The notes beneath the pieces are model-generated. The model searched no databases. It saw only the letters and a list, made by a program, of their open reading frames with translations, and was not told the DNA's origin. DNA of 64,000 nucleotides from assembly GCF_016860605.1 (NCBI RefSeq), contig NZ_BNJR01000012.1:364300-428299 (forward strand). Reading direction: 5' to 3'. The translations under genes and the position numbers were made by a program. Below, one piece after another: positions 8,504-17,951 of the stretch. The DNA is from Lentilactobacillus fungorum. Its GTDB lineage: Bacteria; Bacillota; Bacilli; Lactobacillales; Lactobacillaceae. The first letter of the stretch is position 1. Each line of letters opens with the position of its first letter.

Positions 8504-10279
8504 TCATTGATTTTGGCTGTGATTTTCTTCATTGCGGGTGGTCCCAAAGTTAATGAGGCCACTAAGAGTCGCAAAGTAAAGGCCTAACTGCGTGTGGGAC
8601 GGATTGCCGCTGGGATGTTTTGCTAATTGGTGATTTGGCGTGATTGGCGGGTTGGCCAACTGTGGACTTTGTTGGTTAGTAACTTGGAGGTCCAGTCGCA
8701 ATTTTTGAATCGGATTGAGGGGTTTCGACATCGTGATTGGAGAAACTGTTGGGACTGTTGGGGGTTCAACGGCAGCCGGCCGCTGCACGGATTTGGTAAC
8801 GTGGTAGCGGTAGTAAACGGGTTGGTGGCCGGATTGAGCGGCCGTTGCACGTAGATTAGCGTTGGCCGTAATCGTGACTGGTTCTATGCGAGCAGCCGGC
8901 TTGGTGGTCACCTTCTTTGCCGGTTTTGGCTTGTTAACAGCAGGTTTAGCTGGTTTAGGGTTCGCTGAAGCAGCGTGAGACAGGCTAGCCGGCTTGGCGG
9001 TGGTAGGTTGGGGTTCAACGGTTGCCACCGGGGTGAACGGTTCGGATTCGACGGCAGCGGCCTGCGTAGTGGGTTGGCTAGGCTGCTCGCTTGAAATAGT
9101 CGCCGGTTGAACGGTTGGCGTGATTGGCAGCTTCGTGTAGACGTAGCGGATGATGAGTTCACCCTGGTCGTTTAACAGACCGTAATCAAACGAAGCGTCC
9201 CAAGTGCCGCTGGCGATTGCTGGCCGAGTGACTAATTGATAGCCAGGAAGGTTAGCCGCTGTGGTTGACCAGCTGCCACCGTATCTGAGGCCATCGCCAT
9301 TATTAGCGGCTACCGTTACTGGTTTTGATAATTGGTGGCCGGCTTCGTCGGTATCAATGACATAAATGGGGATAACGAGGATTTTGCCAATGTTAAGGTG
9401 GCTGCCACCGCCAGTTGTGAGGTCAAACGATAAATCGGTACCAGCACTTTTAAAAGTTTTCAGCAGGTAAAGGCGATTATCGGCAATAAACTGGTTCAGC
9501 AAGGTACTCAGATTTTTGTAGAGCAACTGTTGGTCGGTGGTGGTTGCCGGATCCCAAAGATCGCTTTCAAGGTTGCCAGCATTTGGATTGGCTTTGAGTA
9601 ATTGATAATTTGTCTGATGAGTTTGATTAAACGTCGTTAAATAAGCTGCAACTAAGGCGGTGAATGCCGCTTGCTGCGCTTGGGTTGGCGTATCGTGGAC
9701 ACTGTTTTCGACGAGGTTTGTCAATTGATTGGTCGTGGCGGCCGACGCGTCAGTGGTCGTGACTGTCGGGTCAACTGTTTTCTCAGCTGCAGCCGCTGTG
9801 GTTGGGGCAACATCGGGATCGGCGGCAACTGACGTTGATGTTGGCGCAGCAGCGGTCGCTGATTCAGCTGGCTGTGAGTGAGTTGACGTGGACCCGCTGT
9901 TTTGGCTGTCATTGGCAGTCATGTCAGTTGTGTTCGGGCTGGCAGCTGATGGTGTCGTTGGCTTGATTGTCGTCGTATCAGCGACTGGATATGGGTCGCC
10001 AGTGGTTTGCGATGGGTTGGTCGATTCGGCAGCATCACTGGCTTGATTGGTAGCTGGATAGGTAATTTGTGGCTGATTGGCGGTAGCCGTTGACTCGGTA
10101 GCTGTTGAACTCGTTGGTTGAGCGGTTTGGCTGCCGGTTGTTGGCGACTCCGGGTTGGTAGCTGGTTTGAATTCGTCGGCCGAGACGCTTATCGGTGTGC
10201 TTGATAGGAGTCCCCAAAAGATGGGAATGAGGCCCAGACCAATTGCTTTTTTGTAAGAGAGCATCTGATGTTCAGGCAT
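8504..10279 (-). CDS. exported Ser/Thr/Pro/Ala-rich surface protein, sorting signal decayed
   Basis: The start is ATG 10279 (MPEHQML), behind AAAGGAG on the complement; a longer frame to 10330 exists but lacks a site. 591 residues. N-terminal signal (SYKKAIGLGLIPIFWGLLSS, cleavage near VSA-DEF), a low-complexity Ser/Thr/Ala/Pro region, a folded domain at about 190-400 that ends with a MucBP-like strand pattern (IPIYVIDTDEAGHQL to ELIIRYVYTKLP), and a second low-complexity part. The end (GNPSHTQLGLYFATLSGLIN then FGTTRNEE) looks like an LPxTG sorting signal whose LPxTG and hydrophobic core have decayed. It overlaps the upstream regulator by 8 bp and precedes a glycosyltransferase. The protein may be released, or held by another means. 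Confidence 0.75.
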   Translation of the reverse strand: MPEHQMLSYKKAIGLGLIPIFWGLLSSTPISVSADEFKPATNPESPTTGSQTAQPTSSTATESTATANQPQITYPATNQASDAAESTNPSQTTGDPYPVADTTTIKPTTPSAASPNTTDMTANDSQNSGSTSTHSQPAESATAAAPTSTSVAADPDVAPTTAAAAEKTVDPTVTTTDASAATTNQLTNLVENSVHDTPTQAQQAAFTALVAAYLTTFNQTHQTNYQLLKANPNAGNLESDLWDPATTTDQQLLYKNLSTLLNQFIADNRLYLLKTFKSAGTDLSFDLTTGGGSHLNIGKILVIPIYVIDTDEAGHQLSKPVTVAANNGDGLRYGGSWSTTAANLPGYQLVTRPAIASGTWDASFDYGLLNDQGELIIRYVYTKLPITPTVQPATISSEQPSQPTTQAAAVESEPFTPVATVEPQPTTAKPASLSHAASANPKPAKPAVNKPKPAKKVTTKPAARIEPVTITANANLRATAAQSGHQPVYYRYHVTKSVQRPAAVEPPTVPTVSPITMSKPLNPIQKLRLDLQVTNQQSPQLANPPITPNHQLAKHPSGNPSHTQLGLYFATLSGLINFGTTRNEENHSQNQ

Positions 10280-11780
10280 TGTGAGGCTCCTTTCTCGATA
10301 AGGCGGTGATTTTACCAACCAACTTCTCAACTTTGGCCTGTTTCAAACGAACAATGTTATCACCGAGGGCAGCCCAATCATCAGGCGATGGTGGGTTTCG
10401 CCAGATTGTCTGGGACTTCTTAACGGCGGTGGCGTAAAAATCTGATAAATAGATGTCGGTTGCCCTTGAAATATTAGATTCAATCACAATATTGGCGTTG
10501 GCAAAACCATTGAGCGTTTTGATGATGTAGTTGTTATAGAGCGTCCCTTGGGAGAAATCAACGCAGATATGCACTTTATCCAAGAGAAACTTCTTGGGGA
10601 TGCCATTGATAAAGGCAAACATGTAGTCAAAATAAAGGTTGGCCGATTCCCGTTTGTTAAGGGTCATGATTTTTTGGGCCTTGATGTGTTCAATATAGCG
10701 ATTAATGATGGCATGAAAAATCGGGTAGGTTTGCTTGAAAAAGTTAACCTGATCCAAAGAAATAAACGTTGTGGGTTCAATGTATAGCGTAATAAATCGT
10801 AGATGAATCCGAGTCAGTGAGATGAATAAATCAGTAGGATCAAACTGGGCAGGATCACTCAAGGCACCCTCCCGCTTGATTTCAGTAATTAAATCGTTGG
10901 TTAATTTGTAAGCTAGGGGATAATCGTCCTTGGTGAGAACTTGCTGGATGCCAGCCGCATATTCTTGGGTTAATAAGAAGGTGTAGAGATAATTCATCTC
11001 TTCATCCTTTAATTCGACCCGAAAATGGTCCTTGATGAATGTCTGAATGCTCGTTAGCTTTTCTCGGGTTTGTTTTGGAATATTATCAGCTGAAATTAAT
11101 TGCTCAGAGATTTGGTGGCCATTGATTGCTCGCAAGATCCAAATCTTCAAGAAGATTTCTAACTTACTTTTTTGAACCGGTTTAATGAGAAAGGTGAATT
11201 GAGCCTGAATTCGGATAATCAGGTTATTAATTTGAACGTTCATGTCGGCAAAAGGGCTATCAATGCCGTTAAAGGCCGTGTAAAAGAATTCAAAGATATG
11301 TAATCGAAGGACATATTCGTAATCGTTAATGACGTTAGGTGAATGATAAAAATCAGAATTATTCAGGATTTGTTTGAGGGTGACTTCCGAAGCATAAAAT
11401 TTGGTTTTACTGATGAAGTTCTGCCTCATGAAAGTACCCTTGGATACTGATTTTGATTGGAGAAAGTTGTATTTAAACAGTGCAAATAGGATAGATCTTT
11501 TTAAGTATAAAAGCCGAAGTTCATTAATAACCGTTGTCGTGATGTTATGACCTTGGAGAACGTTTTTTTCCGGAGTTGAAATACTGGCATCCTTGGCATA
11601 TTGGATGCTAGCAAGATCCGTATTGATTGATGTTAATAATTGAGACAGCTTGTATTCTGAGATTGGCAGTGTATCTATAATCGACGACACAGTCACAATT
11701 GTATTTTGCTTAACAAAAAATTTTTCCAGCAGCAAAAAGGCCAACTGATCATTTTTTTCGAAGAATAATGTATAATCCAT
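10272..11780 (-). CDS. Mga-family transcriptional regulator
   Basis: 502 residues from ATG 11780 with ribosome-binding site GAGGGGG. Soluble and mostly helical. The N-terminus carries a winged HTH typical of Mga-like proteins (LLLEKFFVKQNTIVTVSSII, then ISEYKLSQLLTSINTDL), followed by a long PRD-like body and a C-terminal EIIB-like segment (VHICVDFSQGTLYNNYIIKT). Established: Mga/AtxA proteins activate surface genes, often under sugar-phosphotransferase control. It is first in a leftward operon: its last codons AAG GAG form the ribosome-binding site of the downstream surface protein gene, whose ATG starts 8 bp before this stop. Regulator and target are thus translationally coupled. Confidence 0.72.
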   Translation of the reverse strand: MDYTLFFEKNDQLAFLLLEKFFVKQNTIVTVSSIIDTLPISEYKLSQLLTSINTDLASIQYAKDASISTPEKNVLQGHNITTTVINELRLLYLKRSILFALFKYNFLQSKSVSKGTFMRQNFISKTKFYASEVTLKQILNNSDFYHSPNVINDYEYVLRLHIFEFFYTAFNGIDSPFADMNVQINNLIIRIQAQFTFLIKPVQKSKLEIFLKIWILRAINGHQISEQLISADNIPKQTREKLTSIQTFIKDHFRVELKDEEMNYLYTFLLTQEYAAGIQQVLTKDDYPLAYKLTNDLITEIKREGALSDPAQFDPTDLFISLTRIHLRFITLYIEPTTFISLDQVNFFKQTYPIFHAIINRYIEHIKAQKIMTLNKRESANLYFDYMFAFINGIPKKFLLDKVHICVDFSQGTLYNNYIIKTLNGFANANIVIESNISRATDIYLSDFYATAVKKSQTIWRNPPSPDDWAALGDNIVRLKQAKVEKLVGKITALSRKEPHNA

Positions 11781-12440
11781 CGTATCCCCCTCAACATTAT
11801 GGTTCAGATTGGCTGATTAGCTAAGGCAGCGATTTATATCAAGGCTGGTAAGTTTAGAAAGTGTGCCATGCAAAGCTTTGTGCAACAGCCCCTTTAACAA
11901 AAATGCCCGAACTGGAAGTTTATAACAAAGAAACCCCATACCCCTACAGCCGTGAAACGACTAGTTTACGCAACGACATTTAAGCACATTACGTTATTCA
12001 CCCTTAGTTAACCGCATCAATCTAAAGTGCCCATTAAACATAAACAGCATTATCTAACTTATCATTATCGTTCAATTTAAAAGGAAGGTCAAATAAGGGG
12101 TGATTTGTCTAAACCCGTTGGCGTATAAGGGATAGAGCAGTTAGAATTAATGATTATCGGGTCCTTTAATTCCGAACTTTTAGAATTTTAATAGAAAGAT
12201 AAGGAAACTTTATTTTGGGAGATTTTAGGTTGATGGTAGGTGCCGTTAGCGTTTGAATTTAATTAAATTAACTAGTCGTTCCAAGTAGTGGTGGCTAAAC
12301 TTATGATATGAAGGGGATTTTCAATTAGAGGAAAGCGGATGGTTGGGGGTTATTCTATTAATTGATATAAGAAATAGGTTAATTTCGAATGGCTAACCGT
12401 AGTTCTGTCGAATGACGAGAGATTGCTATAATGAGGGTGG
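11781..12440. other. 660-bp gap without recognised gene
   Basis: AT-rich stretch between the regulator start (minus strand) and the hairpin array. I read both strands for short ORFs with a ribosome-binding site, RNA motifs and repeats and saw nothing convincing. It must contain the promoter of the 11780 regulator. Confidence 0.5.
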
Positions 12441-12852
12441 GAGGACAGCTGCGCCAGGCAGGAATCTGGCTCTGCTCACTTATGTAGGACAGCTGCGCCA
12501 GGCAGAAAGCTGCGTGTAAGCACCTCTGGAAAAAATTCCAAGCCCGGGAATTTCCTCCAGAGGAGCCTTACACTCCGCTTTCTAAGCGCCTGGCTCCGCT
12601 CACTTATGTAGGACAGCTGCGCAAAGCAGAAGCTTGCACCTAAGCTATCTCGGCCAAAAATCCAAGCCCGGGATTTCCGGCCGAGATAACTTAGGCTCCA
12701 GCTTCTAAGCGCTTTGCTCCGCTCACTTATGTAGGACAGCTACGCAAAGCAGAAAGCTGCACCTAAGTCAACTTGTCCAAAAATCCAGGCCCGGGATTTC
12801 CGGCCAAGTCAACTTAGGCTCCGCTTTCTAAGCGCTTTGCTGCGCTCACTTA
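12441..12852. repeat. array of three full and one collapsed 123-124 bp hairpin repeats
   Basis: Unit boundary GTAGGACAGCTGCGC (or TACGC) recurs at 12484, 12608 and 12731, periods 124 and 123 bp. This is the reverse-strand form of the element at 4958-5215. Paired arms: GCCAGGC with GCCTGGC in unit 1, versus GCAAAGC with GCTTTGC in units 2 and 3, a compensatory change of the basal stem. Apical cores keep AAATTCC/AAATCC, AGCCCGGG or AGGCCCGGG, and GGAATTT/GGATTT. Upstream, 12443-12483 joins the two outer ends of a unit with the hairpin missing, a collapsed copy. The array ends 12 bp before the ribosome-binding site of the 80-residue protein gene. Confidence 0.85.
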
Positions 12853-12870
12853 ATATTTAGGAGGGATTAC

Positions 12871-13113
12871 ATGGATTTGGACTTGATCGATTTAGGGGGA
12901 TTCACCCGCCAAGAGACACGGGTGCTTGTGGACACGCCCGAACTGCAACGAACTCGGACAACATTTGATCATCGGTTGATCATTGTGACGGAGGTCGACA
13001 AACGAAATCACCAAATTAAAGTCAGTGCTAACTTTCAATGGGAACAAATTGGCAAAAAATGGCGGCCTAACGTTTCGTTACATAACACGCATTTTAAAGA
13101 TCCGATCGCATAA
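12871..13113 (+). CDS. hypothetical 80-residue protein
   Basis: ATG 12871 with a strong ribosome-binding site TTTAGGAGGG (12857-12866). A charged, soluble small protein with a predicted beta-rich fold (LIIVTEVDKRNHQIKVSANF, then WRPNVSLHN) and no cysteines or membrane segment. I do not recognise a family. It stands alone between the hairpin-repeat array and a terminator. The ribosome-binding site and coding-like composition argue that it is real. Confidence 0.65.
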   Translation: MDLDLIDLGGFTRQETRVLVDTPELQRTRTTFDHRLIIVTEVDKRNHQIKVSANFQWEQIGKKWRPNVSLHNTHFKDPIA

Positions 13114-13270
13114 TTGAATGATGGGGTTCATCCAAGGCGGCTAATTAGCTATTCCGGAAAGGGGAAGCTGATTGGCCGCTTTGAATTTTAGAATCCAAGT
13201 TACTATGAACCCTATTTACTTGTTGGGGTACGTTGACGATTAATTTACTCATCAATTTGTATCCGGTGCT

Positions 13271-13318
13271 AAAAAATGACACCCGACCTATTTTTATATA
13301 GGACGAGTGTCATTTTAT
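13271..13318. terminator. bidirectional terminator
   Basis: AAAATGACAC (13273-13282) pairs with GTGTCATTTT (13308-13317), with an inner CCTAT/ATAGG stem. T-runs occur on both strands, so it can serve the 80-residue gene and the leftward ABC operon. Confidence 0.75.
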
Positions 13319-13402
13319 CGTAAGCAGTACAGCTTACCTTAAAGCTACAACAACCGACCGATACCAGGCTCATTCGTTCAAAACCTAGATTGGTTGTCAT
13401 TA

Positions 13403-16132
13403 TTAATCCACAGATTTTAAAGCTTCCAGCATATCAATCCGATTGATCTTGCGGGCCATTAGGATCATCACAATAACTGAAAAAATAATTGTGAGGATTG
13501 CTGAAATTGTTGGATTGGTCCATAAAAGGTTTAAAGTTGTCATGGCTGTCGCCGGTGGTAATGTCTGCATAATGTAGCGATGCAGATAATCTCCACCCCA
13601 CCAACCAAATAATATTCCGACAGCGGTTAAAAAGAATGTTTCTCGATATACATACAAGACAACTTCCATTGGATAAAAACCCAGTACCTTAATCGTTGAA
13701 AGTTCGCGAATGCGTTCTGAAACGTTAATGTTTGTAAGCGTGAAAAGAACCACGAATGCAAGAGCGGATGCACAGAGCGTGATGATCAGAACTAAATTAT
13801 TTAATCCGTGAAGAATGTTATTGATTTCTGTTTTTTCATCATCAGATTGAACAGCCGTGACAGAAGCATCCGGTTTATTTAGGTTTTTGGAGACCTGATC
13901 AATATTTTTAGCTGATCGGTTATTAAGCTTAATCATGTTAGCGTTGTAGTTTGCCGATTGGTTAAAAATCTGTTTGTAGTATGAAGGGGTTAGGTAGATA
14001 TTGTGCCCCGCATACATCTCAACTATCTTGCCAATTTTAACTTGATGATTTTTGCCATTTGCATCTTTAATGGTGATCTGATCACCAACTTTTTTGCCGG
14101 TCAGGGTTGCAAGCTTTTTGGTCATTGCAATGCCGTTTTTAGGCAACGAAAGTTTTTGGTGGGTTTGAGGGTTTCTTAATGAGACATAGGATGAAAAATG
14201 ATCTGGGTGCTTGGGAACTAGCATCGTGATCGTTTGATTGTTAATATCGTCCTTAGGATGCGTCGTAACTTGTTCATAAAAGACCTTTGTTTTACTTTTG
14301 ATGCCAGACTGATTGTCAATTGAATCGTCATAGGCTGCCAATTTAGACGAAGATGCATCTGGATTGTAGATACTGATCACATCGTAGTGAACGATTTTTT
14401 GATATTGAGTTGATAAAATACCGTTTAAGGAATCACGAATACCAAAGCCGGTAATTAGCAAAGCGGTACATCCTGCAACCCCAATAATCGTCATCGCCAT
14501 TCGAGTCTTATAACGCGCCAAGTTGCGAATCATGATTTTATAGTTGAATGATAAATGCCGCCAAATAAACGGGATCTTTTCAAGTAACACCTTAGCACCG
14601 GCCTTTGGTGGCTTAGGAAGCATCAAAGTTGCGGGGAGTTCTCGTAAAGAAATGCCGGCCGCATATAAGGCTGGTAAAGTGGTTACGGCAATTGATATAA
14701 CTGTCGAAAGCGTGATCCAGAATGGGTCTAGTGGAGTTTGAAAGTTTGGAATTGAAAAGTTTGCCGCATAGGCTGCAAAAATTCGTCGCGGAAGAAATCC
14801 GGTTCCGAAAAGAACCCCAATCAATGATCCTAAAATTCCCGTCGATAGTCCATAAATAATAAAGACTTTGAGCGTATCAAATTTTGTATATCCTAGTGCT
14901 CGAAGGGTTCCAAGTTCAATTCGCTTTTGTCCTGCCATTCGTGACATTGTGGTGAAGCACACTAGAAGTGCTACTAGAAAGAAAATAATTGGGAACGTAT
15001 TTGATAGTGAATCAATTCGCTTTGCGTCCTCACCAAATTGATTATAGCCGGTGTTATAGTCGTTACGACTTTTGATGGTGTAGACGATTTGTTGATCGTT
15101 GTTTTGAATGGCTTGTCGCTTATCTTGAAGATTCTTTTGGGCACGATTAATTTTAGCTTGAGCGCTTGAAATTTGAGCTAAATTTTTCTTGATGGTGTTT
15201 TCGGCGCTACGCAGCTGGGCTTGCGCCTGAGTACTTGCCGCTGATGCTTGCTGAGCTTGAGAAGTCAGTTGCTGTTGTTTGGCTTTCAGCTGGGCTTTTT
15301 TGGTTTTTAATTGTGATTGCTGATGGTTTAAGTTATTTTCAGCAGTTTTGAGTTTGTCCAGGCTACTCTGTTTTTCGTTATTAGTTCGGGTAACGCCACG
15401 ATCACGGATTTTGTTATCCACATCATTAACATTATCTTGAACTTGTTGTTCATATTGATTAGAGTAGCTGGCACCATGAACGTTATTGTAGGAAATTTTG
15501 GCTATCTTTGGTTGGGTCGTTGTAAATGCCGATTTTGTCACAATCCCATAGGTCGATATTTGCCCATTACCGGCTGAAGTTTGGCCCATATTCACTTTTT
15601 TAAGATAATCAGGGGAAGTTACAAAGCCAACAATTTTATAGGAAGCTCGTTTTAAATTATCAATTTTGTGGCCACCCTTATTATTGACCAGCCAAAGCGA
15701 ATCGCCAATTTTATACTTTGACATTTCTCGTTTATCGAGGGCAATTTCATGATTGTTTGTCGGTAATTTACCCTTAAAGACTTTGCTTTTGGATAATGAT
15801 GTTGATTTGGTGTTTAATCGGATGCTTTTATTGGTATTCTCAATAACCGCATCTTGATAGGTTCCAAATTCAATTTTCTTGACGTGGGGCAGTGATTTCA
15901 AATAATTTTGGTCAGATTTGGAGATATCCGTGTTACTAGTTACAACAGCATCTGCCATCTTTTGCTCGGTATAGTAGTTATTTGCCGTTCGTCTCATATC
16001 TGGACCGGTAACTTTTAAGCCGATAAGAACGATGACACCAAGAGCAATTAGGGTAGTAACTGAAAGAAAACGAGCAAGTGAAAATTTAAATTCGCGCCGA
16101 ATGTTTTTTTGTAATGCTTTTTTCATCGTCAT
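13403..16132 (-). CDS. FtsX-type ABC transporter permease with extracytoplasmic coiled coil
   Basis: 909 residues. One membrane helix near residues 20-40, a large extracytoplasmic region including a Gln/Ala/Lys-rich coiled coil (about 255-350), three helices (about 378-500), another helix near 550 with a second extracellular domain, and three C-terminal helices, ending KINRIDMLEALKSVD. This is the duplicated FtsX (MacB-like) architecture of Gram-positive exporters of peptides, lipids or antimicrobial compounds. The start is ATG 16132, 3 bp after the ATPase stop; ATG 16126 is also possible. It works with the ATPase at 16136 and is probably repressed by the divergent TetR protein. Substrate unknown. 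Confidence 0.88.
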   Translation of the reverse strand: MTMKKALQKNIRREFKFSLARFLSVTTLIALGVIVLIGLKVTGPDMRRTANNYYTEQKMADAVVTSNTDISKSDQNYLKSLPHVKKIEFGTYQDAVIENTNKSIRLNTKSTSLSKSKVFKGKLPTNNHEIALDKREMSKYKIGDSLWLVNNKGGHKIDNLKRASYKIVGFVTSPDYLKKVNMGQTSAGNGQISTYGIVTKSAFTTTQPKIAKISYNNVHGASYSNQYEQQVQDNVNDVDNKIRDRGVTRTNNEKQSSLDKLKTAENNLNHQQSQLKTKKAQLKAKQQQLTSQAQQASAASTQAQAQLRSAENTIKKNLAQISSAQAKINRAQKNLQDKRQAIQNNDQQIVYTIKSRNDYNTGYNQFGEDAKRIDSLSNTFPIIFFLVALLVCFTTMSRMAGQKRIELGTLRALGYTKFDTLKVFIIYGLSTGILGSLIGVLFGTGFLPRRIFAAYAANFSIPNFQTPLDPFWITLSTVISIAVTTLPALYAAGISLRELPATLMLPKPPKAGAKVLLEKIPFIWRHLSFNYKIMIRNLARYKTRMAMTIIGVAGCTALLITGFGIRDSLNGILSTQYQKIVHYDVISIYNPDASSSKLAAYDDSIDNQSGIKSKTKVFYEQVTTHPKDDINNQTITMLVPKHPDHFSSYVSLRNPQTHQKLSLPKNGIAMTKKLATLTGKKVGDQITIKDANGKNHQVKIGKIVEMYAGHNIYLTPSYYKQIFNQSANYNANMIKLNNRSAKNIDQVSKNLNKPDASVTAVQSDDEKTEINNILHGLNNLVLIITLCASALAFVVLFTLTNINVSERIRELSTIKVLGFYPMEVVLYVYRETFFLTAVGILFGWWGGDYLHRYIMQTLPPATAMTTLNLLWTNPTISAILTIIFSVIVMILMARKINRIDMLEALKSVD

Positions 16133-16135
16133 CGC

Positions 16136-16837
16136 CTACCATTCAATTTGTTCAACAGAAGTAGGATTGGCATTTCGAACGTCCGCTTTAACTTTGCCAT
16201 CAAAGAGCTCAATAACGTGGTCGGCCATTGGCTTGATCATGCCGTTGTGGGTAACAATGATGACGTTTTTTTGCTGCTGGTGACTAAAATCTTGTAGTAA
16301 TTTTAAAATGCTTTTGCCAGTATGATAATCCAGAGCGCCAGTTGGTTCATCGCATAATAATAATTCTGGATTCTTGGCGATTGCCCGGGCGATTGCCACC
16401 CGTTGCTGTTCACCACCAGACAATTGAGCTGGAAAATTTTGAGCGCGACTGGCTAATCCGACGTCTTTGAGCACCTCTTCGGGATTAAGCGCGTCTGGGG
16501 CAATTTGAGAGGCTAATTCTACGTTTTCCAAGGCCGTTAAATTGGGAACTAGATTATAAAACTGAAAAACAAATCCAACTGATCGACGGCGATAAGTCGT
16601 TAATTTACGGGTGTTATAATTCGCAATATTTTTTCCGTTGATGATAACGTCACCCTTAGTTGGTTTATCCATGCCGCCCAAGATATTGAGAAGTGTTGAC
16701 TTCCCAGCTCCGGAAGCGCCAACGATAATTGTTAACTCTCCCTTCTTGATTTCAAATGAAATGGCGTCATTAGCACGGACTTCCTCATCTCCCGTTTGGT
16801 AGATTTTAGAACTATCTCTAACCTTAATGTAAGTCAT
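16136..16837 (-). CDS. ABC transporter ATPase (MacB/LolD type)
   Basis: 233 residues. Walker [10 protein letters not shown] at about 43, Q-loop FQFYNL, signature LSGGEQQR at about 138, Walker [13 protein letters not shown] at about 160 and H-loop VTHNG. The length and the partner, an FtsX-type permease, place it in the mechanotransmission exporter class. Ribosome-binding site GGAGGGG precedes ATG 16837. First gene of the two-gene leftward operon. Confidence 0.93.
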   Translation of the reverse strand: MTYIKVRDSSKIYQTGDEEVRANDAISFEIKKGELTIIVGASGAGKSTLLNILGGMDKPTKGDVIINGKNIANYNTRKLTTYRRRSVGFVFQFYNLVPNLTALENVELASQIAPDALNPEEVLKDVGLASRAQNFPAQLSGGEQQRVAIARAIAKNPELLLCDEPTGALDYHTGKSILKLLQDFSHQQQKNVIIVTHNGMIKPMADHVIELFDGKVKADVRNANPTSVEQIEW

Positions 16838-16924
16838 GAAATCCCCTCCATTTAAATAAACAATCTGTTGCTTTTAATTCGGAGTATACCGATATGTTAG
16901 CCCGTGGGCAACCATTAAAAATGA

Positions 16925-16980
16925 AAAAAGTGTTGATTTAAATCGTTTATATGGACAATGTGTTGACTTAAATTTCGGGA
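16925..16980. promoter_or_regulatory. divergent promoter region with direct repeats (putative TetR operator)
   Basis: GTGTTGATTTAAAT at 16930 and GTGTTGACTTAAAT at 16960 are 13/14 identical copies exactly 30 bp apart (about three helical turns), in the 187-bp gap between the exporter operon and its TetR gene. Binding by the TetR protein is inferred. Confidence 0.5.
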
Positions 16981-17024
16981 CGGCACATAATTGGTATAAA
17001 TTTTGATAATGAGGAGGGTTTAAA

Positions 17025-17642
17025 ATGGCAGTTCATCAAAAGATTGTTAATACGGAAGCTAAAATTAAATCAGCGTTTATATTCTTGGTTAATCAAAATG
17101 GGCTTGAGAAGCTTAATGTTAAAAACATTACGACATATGCTCGTATTAACAGAAGTACATTTTACGCACATTACGTTGATAAGTTTGAATTGATTGAGCG
17201 ATATGAATCTCAAATTTTGACCGATATTCAAGCTATTCTTCGCAACAATTTAACCAATACAATGCGCTACCAGGATCCCAAAACAAATAATCTTCAAATC
17301 TACCCGATCTTTAATTTGGTTTTGAATTATATCTACGACCAATTCGATTTGATAAAGGCACTTCTTGGGCCCAAAGGGGATCCCCAACTTGAGGTTCAAA
17401 TCAAACAGATGCTGCTGGAAGTCATTAATGCGGATCTTTATCATGTTAAGGGAACGACAAAAATGACCCCGTTGATTCCTAATAGTTATGCTCACGAAAT
17501 TGTGCTTGCTGGCTTATTCGATATTGTGAAGTTCTGGCTGTCGCAGTCGGAACCAGATACACCCCAGCAAGTCGCCGATATTATCGCCAGAACCCGCTTC
17601 ATGAGTCCCTACGATCTTTTAGGCATTGAATCAAAAAGGTGA
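17025..17642 (+). CDS. TetR-family regulator of the divergent ABC exporter
   Basis: 205 residues from ATG 17025 (ribosome-binding site GAGGAGGG). The N-terminal HTH has the TetR signature: helix LNVKNITTYARINRSTFYAHY with the conserved STFYAHY turn (positions about 28-50). The C-terminal helical ligand domain resembles the TetR group found next to FtsX-type exporters in lactobacilli. Divergent from the ABC operon with 187 bp between. Likely a repressor released by the exported compound. Confidence 0.85.
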   Translation: MAVHQKIVNTEAKIKSAFIFLVNQNGLEKLNVKNITTYARINRSTFYAHYVDKFELIERYESQILTDIQAILRNNLTNTMRYQDPKTNNLQIYPIFNLVLNYIYDQFDLIKALLGPKGDPQLEVQIKQMLLEVINADLYHVKGTTKMTPLIPNSYAHEIVLAGLFDIVKFWLSQSEPDTPQQVADIIARTRFMSPYDLLGIESKR

Positions 17643-17721
17643 CAACCATCGGTATTAGTGAGCAAGTGGGAGAGCAATGAAGTTGCAACAAATTTTTAAA
17701 CCAAAGTTATCTGGCTCATTT

Positions 17722-17812
17722 TCTAAAGAAGATAATGGGTCAAAAACCCTTTGAACAGATTACGATTACTGATGGCGTTAACGGTTTATTCAAAGTATCG
17801 ATGCCAACTTGA
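17722..17812 (+). pseudogene. possible fragment of another TetR-type gene
   Basis: The frame reads KKIMGQKPFEQITITDGVNG, then LFKVSMPT and stop. KPFEQITITD is the usual lead-in to a TetR HTH, but the HTH itself and the C-terminal domain are missing. The 300-bp gap between the TetR gene and the permease holds nothing else I recognise. Confidence 0.35.
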
Positions 17813-17951
17813 AAATACATTTTTTCCAGATTAGTATATTGGAAATCCAACGATGTTGGCGCTTTCATCAGCTGAATTCCTCTGTTAAAATAACTTACAC
17901 TATAATAGTGTAGCGGTTGTTAATTGTGAACTTAATGGAGGTTTATTGATT

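Noticed and set aside
12441..12852. CRISPR array
   Set aside because: The repeated blocks are 123-124 bp self-complementary units without the 20-50 bp repeat plus unique spacer layout, and no cas genes are present.
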